Origin: a virus
Virus record (IMG/VR): IMGVR_UViG_3300028859_000017
Location: 1-64,000 of that record
Reading direction: 5' to 3' (one strand)
DNA: 64,000 nucleotides
Within the stretch, counting starts at the first letter, position 1. Each line of letters begins with the position of its first letter. Under the pieces are notes generated by a model. The model was given only the letters and a program-made list of their open reading frames with translations. It made no database searches and had not been told where the DNA came from. The position numbers and the translations under genes are program-made. Below, piece by piece: positions 50,721 through 58,241 of this stretch.

Positions 50721-51782
50721 TTATATAGTTATATTCTCTATTTGCTTATTAATATATTCCTCTAAATTATTATTTTCAGTATATGGAATAATTATTAATT
50801 TTATATTATTTTCATTAGCATATATCACTTTATCCATATCTCTTTGAACTGCTTTTTCATGTATCTCTAAAGTTCTATGCCAATGATTAGGATAAATATA
50901 ATGCTGAATTCCTTGATACTCAAAGGCTGCTTTATGTTCCTCATTATAGCCATCAAATTCATATCTATTACCCTTGTAAATAAAACGTGTCTTCTTAAAT
51001 TTATAACCTAATTTTTGCTCTAAAAGTTCTTTACATTTATATTCTGTTTTAAAAGAAGAACATTCAGGGCACCAACTATGGTTATTTTTAATATTATCCC
51101 AAATAGCTTCCCACTGATGACCTTTTTCACACCCCCATACCATTTTTGTATTACTATTTATATATTTAGTGGATATTAATTTACCTTGTTTGCTAGAGGC
51201 AAATTGCTGTAACTCAATAATGCTACATTTTCGTAATTCAGCACAGCACTCTGGACACCAACTTTTGGAATTTTTAATGTGATCCCAACGAGCTTCCCAT
51301 TGATGACCCTCTGAACACTCCCATAATAATTTAGTATTATTATTTATATATTTAATAGATAATAGTCTTCCATTTTTATTTTCAGCATGTTTTTGTAACT
51401 CCTTTATATCACAAAGGGTGCTAGAACATGCTGGACACCACTGACCAGCATTTTTAATATTATTCCAACAAGCTTCCCATTGATGCCCCTCTGAACACTC
51501 CCATAATAATTTAGTATTATTATTTATATATTTAGTGGATATTAATTTACCTTGTTTGCTAGAGGCATATTCCTGTAATTCAATTATATTAGGTTTAGCT
51601 TTTCCAGCACAATAAGGACACCAACTACCACTATTAATACTATTCCAATGAGCTTCCCATTGATGCCCATCTTTACATTGCCACAATAATTTATGCTTAC
51701 TATCAACATATTCTGTAGATAATAATAAGCCACCTTTAGCAGCAGCAAAGGCCTGTAAGGTAGCTACATCATATTTTTTCAT
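50721..51782 (-). CDS. Four zinc modules fused to a Vsr/EDxHD-like nuclease (353 aa)
   Basis: Four tandem zinc modules cover residues 1-240, each with a LQ-FA/YA-x4-G-LST-YV/YI, then W-C-GHQWEA-W and WCPYC / WCPAC / WCPEC. The nuclease region runs from residue 250 (YKCKELLEQKLGYKFKKT), with YEFDGYNEEHKAAFEYQGIQHYI, and RDMDKVIYANENNIKLIIIPYTENNNLEEY. Compared with its relatives, the second conserved residue pair reads EYQG rather than EYHG, which may alter the centre. It abuts the recA stop and is followed by a terminator, so it is an intact cassette beside recA. Confidence 0.8.
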   Translation of the reverse strand: MKKYDVATLQAFAAAKGGLLLSTEYVDSKHKLLWQCKDGHQWEAHWNSINSGSWCPYCAGKAKPNIIELQEYASSKQGKLISTKYINNNTKLLWECSEGHQWEACWNNIKNAGQWCPACSSTLCDIKELQKHAENKNGRLLSIKYINNNTKLLWECSEGHQWEARWDHIKNSKSWCPECCAELRKCSIIELQQFASSKQGKLISTKYINSNTKMVWGCEKGHQWEAIWDNIKNNHSWCPECSSFKTEYKCKELLEQKLGYKFKKTRFIYKGNRYEFDGYNEEHKAAFEYQGIQHYIYPNHWHRTLEIHEKAVQRDMDKVIYANENNIKLIIIPYTENNNLEEYINKQIENITI

Positions 51783-52946
51783 TTAATCATCTATTCCAGA
51801 TAAGTCAGCTATATCTCTAATATCAGAAGCATCAGGAAGAATAGCCTCTTCAGAACCAGCTGAAAAATTAAGTTTCTCACTATAGCAATTACGCATCATT
51901 TTTAGAAAATGCTGCTTATTTTCCTCAGACTCGTTAAATAATTTAGTGAATGTATCAATAGAATTAAACTTTTTCTCGGAACCATCTGGCATGATAATAG
52001 TCTTCCAAGCAGCTTTACCCATATAATCAGCATCATTTAATAAATCATAGACAATATGTGGATTGTAATAACCACGGTCATCATAATACAAACGTAGCGG
52101 AATGGTCCTCCCTAAAGCAGCCGAGGACTTACATTTTATTATTTTTGTTCTCACGAAATGACCAGAAGGAAGCTTGGGGTCAGAGCCTATAAATTTACCT
52201 CTATCCATAAATAATCTAGAAATACAGGCATAACGAACAGCATCTCCTCCAACAGTAGTATATACAGGTCCTTGCCAAGAACTAGTCATGCCACCAATTT
52301 GCTGTCTTACTTGATTTATAATTAATACAGCTAGGTTAGTCTCACGGCACAGCATTTTAGTTCGTTTTAGACCTTTTGAAATCATTTTAGCAGTCATGGC
52401 CACAGTGCTTGTCTCATAATCACTTTCTAATTCGGCCCTGGTGCTTAATCCTGCCAGGGAATCTAAAACTACTAAACTAGGAACAGATATATTTTTACGC
52501 TGAATATAATTAGCGATTTTTTCAATTTGAGCAAAAGCACGTTCTGCCAAATCCTCTACTGTAATAATACACTTTTTAGTGTCAACACCGAAATTTTCCA
52601 TTCTAAACCGATCGCCTGACCCGCCCTCAGTGTCAATAAGGCAAGCAAGGCCACCAAGCTTCTGAACTTGAGCCAACATATGAATACCGAAGGAGCTCTT
52701 CCCCGACCCCTCTTTTCCCGAAATTTCTGCCATAGCTCCCTGTATAAGGCCTCCTCCAAGTAAGAAATCTAACGAATCTATTCCAGTTGGTATAAAAGAC
52801 CTTACAAAGTCTTCATCATCTAGTGCTGTATTGCCACCAAATTCCTTTCTCAATTGGCTCTTAAATTCGTCAAGGTCATTAAAATTATCGGTAGCATTAA
52901 TGATACTTATATCTCTATCTAATTTATTTGATTTTTTGGCTGGCAT
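51783..52946 (-). CDS. uvsX: RecA/UvsX-like recombinase
   Basis: The 387-residue protein has the RecA core. Walker A GKEGSGKSS is near residue 75, then the strand ACLIDTEGG, Walker B VPSLVVLDSLAGL, and NLAVLIINQVRQQIGG, the L2-like loop region in the right place. The C-terminus is acidic. It promotes strand invasion, which drives T4-like replication and DNA repair, and is also required for homing. I choose the ATG at 52944-52946 (MPAKKSN): a GGAG site sits upstream, and the longer ATG at 53009 would start inside the promoter-like element. The flanks are an endonuclease gene and an endonuclease remnant. Confidence 0.9.
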   Translation of the reverse strand: MPAKKSNKLDRDISIINATDNFNDLDEFKSQLRKEFGGNTALDDEDFVRSFIPTGIDSLDFLLGGGLIQGAMAEISGKEGSGKSSFGIHMLAQVQKLGGLACLIDTEGGSGDRFRMENFGVDTKKCIITVEDLAERAFAQIEKIANYIQRKNISVPSLVVLDSLAGLSTRAELESDYETSTVAMTAKMISKGLKRTKMLCRETNLAVLIINQVRQQIGGMTSSWQGPVYTTVGGDAVRYACISRLFMDRGKFIGSDPKLPSGHFVRTKIIKCKSSAALGRTIPLRLYYDDRGYYNPHIVYDLLNDADYMGKAAWKTIIMPDGSEKKFNSIDTFTKLFNESEENKQHFLKMMRNCYSEKLNFSAGSEEAILPDASDIRDIADLSGIDD

Positions 52947-52964
52947 TATGTCATCTCCATAGTA

Positions 52965-52974
52965 TATTATCGAC
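52965..52974 (-). promoter_or_regulatory. GTCGATAATA promoter-like element upstream of recA
   Basis: Minus-strand GTCGATAATA, about 19-28 bases before the chosen recA ATG, with a GGAG ribosome site between. It is one of the repeated CGATAWT set and also supports the downstream start of recA. Confidence 0.55.
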
Positions 52975-53012
52975 AAATACAAGAAAAGCCTGAGAGATAT
53001 CCCAGGCACCTT

Positions 53013-53165
53013 CTATAGGTTAGTGATATAATCTTCTAAATTCTTTTCTTCTGTATAGGGTATTATTAATAATTTTATATTATTTTCTCTAGCATATTCT
53101 ATCTTATCTAAATCACGTTGTTTTGCTGCTAAATGTCTAAGGTCTGTAATAGTATAAGTAATCAT
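53013..53165 (-). pseudogene. C-terminal remnant of the zinc-module/Vsr-like endonuclease family (50 codons)
   Basis: The frame encodes a short product whose last 40 residues match the end of the full-length family: HLAAKQRDLDKIEYARENN and then IKLLIIPYTEEKNLEDYITN. Compare RQRDIEKVQYAKENN and IIPYTEEKNLEQY at 33658. All zinc modules and the GYQHY part are absent. The first 10 residues look unrelated. It sits between recA and the gp32-like gene, bounded by the terminator at 53182-53212. A decayed homing gene is the best reading. Confidence 0.8.
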
Positions 53166-53181
53166 AGGATATACCAGAAAT

Positions 53182-53212
53182 AAAAATGCCTACAAATTAT
53201 CTTGTAGGCATT
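53182..53212 (-). terminator. Rho-independent terminator after the gp32-like gene
   Basis: AATGCCTACAA pairs with TTGTAGGCATT (11 pairs) around a six-base loop, with TTTTTATTT following on the minus strand. It lies 18 bases after the ssDNA-binding gene stop. Confidence 0.88.
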
Positions 53213-53229
53213 CCATTATCTAGTCTTTA

Positions 53230-54096
53230 TTAGTCCTCATCCAAAAGTTTTCGCATTTCATCAAGGTCTATTTCACTACCTACTTCTGGTTCCTTTGACT
53301 GAGCCTTTCGTGGTTCTGGCTTATACTTATCGAGCATTGCGTGTTCTATTTCAGCTTCATCAAGCTCTTCATCAGCCTCTACTGGAGTTGAACTAAATTC
53401 CTTAAACTTAGCAGCAAGTTCAGTATCATTGAGAGGAGAAACAACACTAGTGAGGTCTGGAGAAGCATCAACAAGAGAGTCCCAAATTTTCTTAGCATTT
53501 TTGCCATCAAAGGCAGCAGATGAATCGCCGAAATCCCAGCTGATCGTTGTAACCGTATTCTTTCCTGTGGCTTTGGTTTTTAGAAGCTCCACATCACGAC
53601 CGGTCTGAAAATCAACAAAATCAATTTCCTTTTCTAGCTTGCTTTCAATAAGGCTCATTACCGACTGAGAAGAAGCTCTAACAATCTTAATATCATCAGA
53701 GGAAATGTTAGCTGGATCAATTTCATTTGGCTGAAAACCAACTAGCAAATAATGCTTTTTAGCAAATAACTTCTTAGCTGCTTCGAGATATTCCTTGTCA
53801 TTAGTCTTTGTAAACTTACGATAAGTCTTTGAGGCTAAATCACAGAAGGGGCAGAAACGATCCTCTGTTTGACGGGGGCAGGCAATACTCTCAAAATGAC
53901 CATCAGGGAATGTGACAGCATGATGATTAAAAATACTAATAGGAAGCTCTAGATTTTCTGACTTTAGTGGTAGAAATCTCAGAGTGTACTTATGACCAGC
54001 ATCATACTTCATCCAATTGAGACCAGAAGAAGCTTTCTTGGCCTTTGACTGTTCCATCTTCTGCTTAAACTTTTCGAAATTAGTAGTAGTAGCCAA
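53230..54096 (-). CDS. 32: gp32-like single-stranded DNA-binding protein
   Basis: The body matches gp32: a KFKQKMEQSKAKK basic N-terminus, then LNWMKYDAGHKYTLRFLPLK, and a zinc-type cluster in IACPRQTEDRFCPFCDLASK. Polar OB-fold strands follow, and a strongly acidic end EIDLDEMRKLLDED, the protein-interaction tail of gp32. I prefer the TTG at 54094-54096, which has AAAGGA six bases upstream and gives the T4-like spacing to the first conserved Trp. A GTG at 54138 with no ribosome site would add 14 residues. It binds ssDNA at forks and recruits UvsX, primase and others. It is moderately rich in G and C. Confidence 0.8.
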   Translation of the reverse strand: MATTTNFEKFKQKMEQSKAKKASSGLNWMKYDAGHKYTLRFLPLKSENLELPISIFNHHAVTFPDGHFESIACPRQTEDRFCPFCDLASKTYRKFTKTNDKEYLEAAKKLFAKKHYLLVGFQPNEIDPANISSDDIKIVRASSQSVMSLIESKLEKEIDFVDFQTGRDVELLKTKATGKNTVTTISWDFGDSSAAFDGKNAKKIWDSLVDASPDLTSVVSPLNDTELAAKFKEFSSTPVEADEELDEAEIEHAMLDKYKPEPRKAQSKEPEVGSEIDLDEMRKLLDED

Positions 54097-54222
54097 TTTA
54101 TTTCCTTTTGCGAACTTAATCGCTGAAAAGATACCCACTTAGGCATCAAAATTATTAATCATATAATTAATTCAGTAGTTTCTTGGTAGCTGTTTCTCTG
54201 TCTGCTACCCTTGCTACATAAC

Positions 54223-54232
54223 TAATATCGGT
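54223..54232 (-). promoter_or_regulatory. ACCGATATTA promoter-like element upstream of gp32-like gene
   Basis: Minus-strand ACCGATATTA lies in the 170-base gap between the papain-like gene and the gp32-like gene, some 85-130 bases ahead of the possible starts. The untranslated leader that this predicts is long, as for T4 gene 32, whose translation is autoregulated at a leader structure. The rest of the gap is AT-rich and holds no gene I can support. Confidence 0.5.
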
Positions 54233-54269
54233 AAGCACTCAGAAAACATGAGAAAAAATTTTTGAAAAT

Positions 54270-54806
54270 TTACCACATAACCTGACCCATAGGAACGAAA
54301 TCACTAGGGTGAAGGGCATAATCATCAGGTTCAACTACATCATTATACTTACACCAAGAGGTATTAGCACTAACTTCAAGCATATTAGCCACTAATACTG
54401 AGCAGTCCATTGCCCTATAACGAAATAGCTGCTGAAAAATAGGCTTAAATGTCCAACAACCAAAGGTAAGCCTATGTAAGAAATGGTTTAAGGCAGAATC
54501 AGCTAAACATAAATATCCATAAGGCTCATGTCTCCAAAAACTTTTTTCATTAATTTCTGGAAGATTAAAAGTTGGTCTAAAACAAAAAACTTCCTCAGCA
54601 TCTTCTAAATAATAAAAAGGAGCATAGGATAAAGTTCTCAAAGTAAGTGCTTCAAGAATGTATAGCTTTCCATCCACCTCTCTGACAGCAGCTGAATGGA
54701 CAAAAGAACTTCCTTCAATCAATCTAATTAGTTTCTGAAGGAAAGTTGCTTTTTCTTTATGTGTAAAAAGTAAAATATCGCCATGACGCAATTCGGTATA
54801 CAGCAT
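54270..54806 (-). CDS. Permuted papain-like (YiiX/NlpC-type) hydrolase (178 aa)
   Basis: The N-terminus has GDILLFTHKEKATFLQKLIR, then SSFVHSAAVREVDGKLYILEAL. The catalytic Cys comes later, in RAMDCSVLVANMLE. His-before-Cys order is the circular permutation seen in YiiX/YaeF-like members of the NlpC/P60 superfamily, which cleave amide bonds in peptidoglycan or lipid-linked substrates. No signal peptide or membrane segment is visible, so it may act inside cells or in virions. The start ATG has AGGAGG. It is the first gene on the minus-strand side of the divergent region, so it is probably expressed early or constitutively. Confidence 0.55.
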   Translation of the reverse strand: MLYTELRHGDILLFTHKEKATFLQKLIRLIEGSSFVHSAAVREVDGKLYILEALTLRTLSYAPFYYLEDAEEVFCFRPTFNLPEINEKSFWRHEPYGYLCLADSALNHFLHRLTFGCWTFKPIFQQLFRYRAMDCSVLVANMLEVSANTSWCKYNDVVEPDDYALHPSDFVPMGQVMW

Positions 54807-55107
54807 TAAACCTCCTAAAATTAATTATTTAGGATACCAAATATTTATTTTCAAAAACCCTAAAGTTTCTCCAATATTATACGATAATAAAGCAGCAACT
54901 TGTCGCTTAAATATTAACCTTCAAGCAAAGCAAAGAAAGCCTAAACAAACAAGTAAAACCTAAAAGATAGAAGTTCAAAACAAAAATAAATCGTTCGAAG
55001 CGAAGCTGAGAACTGGGTTGAGAGAACGAAGTTCGAGCAACCCATAAGGAACTGGAACTAGAACTAAGAAGATAAATAAGTAGTATGAAAGCTGACAATG
55101 AATAACT
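54807..55107. promoter_or_regulatory. Divergent intergenic region between the two transcription directions
   Basis: This 300-base gap separates the minus-strand block from the plus-strand replication block. It contains AATTAATT near the papain-like gene start and several short G-AAG-based repeats (GTTCGAAG, GAACGAAGTTC). The plus-strand side carries a hairpin leader (55014-55044). I see no protein frame that has a ribosome site, and no CCGATA element. The gap must hold the promoters for both directions, but I cannot place them exactly. Confidence 0.5.
55014..55044 (+). other. Hairpin in the leader of the plus-strand block
   Basis: TGGGTTG pairs with CAACCCA, and an inner GAAC pairs with GTTC across a GAA loop, separated by three-base internal loops. 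It is about 65 bases before the ATG at 55108, and no U tract follows. It may be a translation-control or protein-binding leader structure. Confidence 0.55.
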
Positions 55108-56250
55108 ATGGCTTCTATTAAATTTAGACAAAAATTATCTGGAAGACTTAGAACTGGAAAAAGGTCTAAAAAACTTAATACCAGAACTAAGATATCTGAG
55201 AATAATAACAATCCTCTTCTAATTGTTGATATAACTTATCTTGAGGAATTATTGTTATTCAGACAGCAGTGTAAAACTTCTGCTCTCTATAATAAATCCA
55301 TAGAAGAATTAGTTAAAAGAGTATATACATGGCTATATTCTGCTTTTACTATAATAAACCCTTCTGGAATTCTGTTTATTTCAGAACAAAATACAACTTT
55401 AACACAGGCTTTAAATCAGTCTGTAATATATGGAAATGTTAAAAATATCATATTCTCTTTACTTAATCAACAGATAAATAATAAATCTATCTGTATTCTT
55501 TCTAATAATTTAGATTTATGGTCTCTAGTCTCCTTTTCTGCTAAAATATCTTTTCTGGCTATAAATTCAGATAATAGACTTTATTACTATAATAATAAAA
55601 CTGGTTTAGATATTCTTTCTAAACTTATAGGAACTTATAAAATAGTAAATAAACTTGGATTAGATAGTTTAAAGTATATGAGTCTTCAATATCTTTATAT
55701 GTTGCTTTTTTATATTCAATTTACTAACAAGAAGAAAAATGAAGATTTTTATTTTGATAAAGATTATTTTAAAAACAACTATAAAAAATTTTCTAAATCA
55801 AATGGATTAGGTCTGGAACTCATAGCTAAAGCCCATAAGTTTTTAAGTTATGCTTTTTTAACTAAACCAGAATTTTTAGATTATTTCTTTCTGGGCAACT
55901 CTTCCCACTTCTCCTTAAATCTTCAGCGTTTAATGAAGCTTTTATATTTTGATAGAGTTTTATTAGAGGGTATGAAAGCATCCTATGATAAAGTTCAAAA
56001 ACCTTCTGTAATACCTAATATAGACTTCTCTAATACCCAGCCAGAGCTCCCAAGTCAGTTTAAATGTTATACTATGCTGTGGAATAATGATACCTCCTGT
56101 GATAGCCTACAAGAGCAGAAAATATTTGATAGAATAAGTAATAGGTATAATAAAAAACTTGAGGAACCTATTGAACAAGCTGAAATTACCGATAATAATA
56201 GTATTAATACTGTTGAGAATTATGTAAAAAACCTTTTATCGGAGATATAG
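55108..56250 (+). CDS. Divergent, probably catalytically dead relative of the adjacent 5'-nuclease (380 aa)
   Basis: The N-terminal 35 residues are basic. Then NPLLIVDITYLEELLLF lines up with NVLLIDGHNLLIRVMF of the next gene. SICILSNNLDLWSLVSF lines up with QVIILSNDSDFLQLVRT. In FEN-type nucleases these strands carry metal-binding aspartates; here the second one is lost (SNNLD) and others are replaced. It lacks a recognisable helix-hairpin-helix. Helical, Tyr/Leu-rich sequence fills residues 170-330. The frame overlaps the start of the exonuclease gene by one base, so the two probably work together. No ribosome site is visible for the ATG. Confidence 0.55.
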   Translation: MASIKFRQKLSGRLRTGKRSKKLNTRTKISENNNNPLLIVDITYLEELLLFRQQCKTSALYNKSIEELVKRVYTWLYSAFTIINPSGILFISEQNTTLTQALNQSVIYGNVKNIIFSLLNQQINNKSICILSNNLDLWSLVSFSAKISFLAINSDNRLYYYNNKTGLDILSKLIGTYKIVNKLGLDSLKYMSLQYLYMLLFYIQFTNKKKNEDFYFDKDYFKNNYKKFSKSNGLGLELIAKAHKFLSYAFLTKPEFLDYFFLGNSSHFSLNLQRLMKLLYFDRVLLEGMKASYDKVQKPSVIPNIDFSNTQPELPSQFKCYTMLWNNDTSCDSLQEQKIFDRISNRYNKKLEEPIEQAEITDNNSINTVENYVKNLLSEI

Positions 56251-57305
56251 TGGTAAGTCCTAAATTCATGGATTCACAAAATGTTCTCTTAATTGATGGA
56301 CACAATCTCTTAATAAGGGTAATGTTTTCTAAGAATAAGGGTTCAGTAGTGATATCCGAACCTGAGTTAATACAGGAATGTGCTGAAATTTTTATTAATC
56401 AAATCAGTCTTTGTATCAGGAAATATTCTTGTAAGCGACTTTATGTAGCATTTGATAATGGTGGCTCTATAAGAAAGAAAGCTATCTTTGAAGCATATAA
56501 AGCAAATAGACCTGCCTCAGGAACTAACTATGGACAAGTTTCCGCTTTTAATGATACTAGTAGTGATTTATTTAGTAAGTTAAAAGAAAAAGTATTAGAG
56601 CTTTGTAATATACTTAATCTAACTGTTTTCTGTGAGTATGGAATAGAAGCAGATGATTACATAGGAATTGCTACTAAAGAGCTTACTAATATAGGTAAGC
56701 AAGTTATTATTCTGAGTAATGATAGCGACTTTCTTCAGCTTGTTAGAACCCCTTCTGTAATTTGTTCTATTCCCTATAATAAATCAGAGGTATCTTTAGA
56801 TAATTTTACTCGTTACTTTTCTGAATTGCCAAAAACAAAAGGAGTAACTATTAGTAGTTATGAATATTTGTTTTATAAGGTTATAGTTGGAGATACTTCA
56901 GATAATATTAATGGAATTAAAGGAATTGGTTATAAGACTTTATTTAAATTAATGAAAGAACAATTACCATTAGAAAATAAATCTACTTTAGATATTTATG
57001 TTAAAAATAATTTAGATTATATTAAACTTCTTTCTTCACGGAATTCAACTAAATTAGAGAAACTTATTCACGAGAATATAGAATTACTTGAACGTAATTA
57101 TAAGTTAATAGATTTAACTTCTTCTGTAATTTCTTCAAATACAGTATCCTTAACCTTAAAAAAGTTATTAGAGGTCGGTGAGCTTCCTGGAAAAAAAGAA
57201 ACCATTCATAAATTTCATGAGTTATTTCCATTAGCTACTAATTATATAGACTTTGTTATCAGCACTTTATTTGCCTTTAAACCGGTCTATAAAGAACCTG
57301 AGTAA
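56250..57305 (+). CDS. rnh: 5'-3' exonuclease / RNase H of the FEN family (T4 rnh-like)
   Basis: Metal-binding motifs are all present: LLIDGHNLLIRVMF, YVAFDNGGSIRKKAIFEAYKANR, EYGIEADDYIGIATKEL, ILSNDSDFLQL. The helix-hairpin-helix block GDTSDNINGIKGIGYKTL follows. The enzyme removes RNA primers from Okazaki fragments and trims 5' ends. Length 351 is close to T4 RNase H (305). The start is GTG at 56250-56252, with GGAG six bases upstream. The gene overlaps the previous one by one base. A CCGATAATA copy lies about 55 bases upstream inside the previous gene. Confidence 0.88.
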   Translation: MVSPKFMDSQNVLLIDGHNLLIRVMFSKNKGSVVISEPELIQECAEIFINQISLCIRKYSCKRLYVAFDNGGSIRKKAIFEAYKANRPASGTNYGQVSAFNDTSSDLFSKLKEKVLELCNILNLTVFCEYGIEADDYIGIATKELTNIGKQVIILSNDSDFLQLVRTPSVICSIPYNKSEVSLDNFTRYFSELPKTKGVTISSYEYLFYKVIVGDTSDNINGIKGIGYKTLFKLMKEQLPLENKSTLDIYVKNNLDYIKLLSSRNSTKLEKLIHENIELLERNYKLIDLTSSVISSNTVSLTLKKLLEVGELPGKKETIHKFHELFPLATNYIDFVISTLFAFKPVYKEPE

Positions 57306-57308
57306 TTT

Positions 57309-57318
57309 GTCGATACTT
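57309..57318 (+). promoter_or_regulatory. GTCGATACTT promoter-like element upstream of the primase gene
   Basis: GTCGATACTT lies 17-26 bases before the ATG at 57335, with GGGAGG between. It is the plus-strand version of the repeated CGATAWT element, which here shows C in one position. Confidence 0.45.
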
Positions 57319-57334
57319 ACTGTGGGAGGTTGCA

Positions 57335-58237
57335 ATGTCTGACTCTGAGTATGTGATAAACTGTCCAAGATGTGATTCTTGTAAGTCTCCTAAGCTTTAT
57401 GTAAATCCAACGAAGGCAATGTTTAATTGCTTCAGATGTGGATGGCATGGTAGGCTTTCTGAATTGTATAAATATCCTGAGATAATATCTTCTTTACAAG
57501 ATAAGATTAGCTTATCTGAATTTACTAAGTTGAAATCTTTTAAACCTTTAACAGTTAAGAATGTAGATGCCTTAGAGGATTTAAATCCAGTTCGTGAAAT
57601 TTCCTTTGAAGATGCTCAATATTCTTACTTAGTTTCAAGAGGATGGTCAGAGGAGCTTATTTTTATTTACAGACCTTTAGTTTCTTTAAATCCTGCTTAT
57701 TTAGATAGGGTTATTTTGCCTGTGATTAGAGAAGATAAGATAGTTTATTGGACCGCAAGAAGTATTAAATCAGATGGCTCAATGAAATATAAAAATCCTT
57801 CTATCCCAAGAAAGGATATTATATTTGAGTCTAAGTTATCTGAAAATAAGTTTTTTCCAGATAGTTTAGTAATATGTGAGGGTATTTTTGATGCTTGCTC
57901 TATTCCAAATGCTGTGGCTTTATTTGGAAAAACTATAACCAAGGAAAATGAGACTAACTTACTTCAAAAATTAATGGGAAAATCTAAGGTATATGTAGCA
58001 TTGGATTTTGGAGCAGAATCTTGGATACAAACTATCTGTAGTAAGCTTCATAATTGGATGCCTAATAAGGAGGTATACTACATAGATACTTCTAAATATA
58101 AAGACAATGATTTAGGAAAATTAGCTGAGACTTTAAGTTCCTTTGATTTAATGGCTTGGATACAAACAAATAGTATTAGATATATGCCACAATCAACAAT
58201 GGAAACTTTAAAGAGTAGACTGAAGCTGTATAATTAA
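57335..58237 (+). CDS. Short DnaG-like primase with zinc finger and TOPRIM
   Basis: A CHC2-like zinc finger lies at the N-terminus (INCPRCDSCKSPKLYVNPTK, MFNCFRCGWHGRL). Then a catalytic region shows YWTARSIKSDGSMKYKNPS. The TOPRIM strand is SLVICEGIFDACSI with its glutamate, and VYVALDFGAES. Canonical primases have D-x-D in the second strand; here it is D-F-G, so the second aspartate is missing. The protein makes primers for T4-like replication with gp41-type helicase. At 300 residues it is near T4 gp61 (342). The start has GGGAGG upstream. Whether it is fully active is uncertain because of the TOPRIM change. Confidence 0.75.
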   Translation: MSDSEYVINCPRCDSCKSPKLYVNPTKAMFNCFRCGWHGRLSELYKYPEIISSLQDKISLSEFTKLKSFKPLTVKNVDALEDLNPVREISFEDAQYSYLVSRGWSEELIFIYRPLVSLNPAYLDRVILPVIREDKIVYWTARSIKSDGSMKYKNPSIPRKDIIFESKLSENKFFPDSLVICEGIFDACSIPNAVALFGKTITKENETNLLQKLMGKSKVYVALDFGAESWIQTICSKLHNWMPNKEVYYIDTSKYKDNDLGKLAETLSSFDLMAWIQTNSIRYMPQSTMETLKSRLKLYN

Positions 58238-58241
58238 GTTT

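Noticed and set aside
51783-52946. Group I intron or intein in recA
   Set aside because: The RecA frame is continuous and all core motifs are in order; insertions are only next to the gene.
54985-55044. tRNA-like sequence with TTCGAG
   Set aside because: No acceptor stem, anticodon arm or correct arm spacing can be formed; better read as a leader hairpin.
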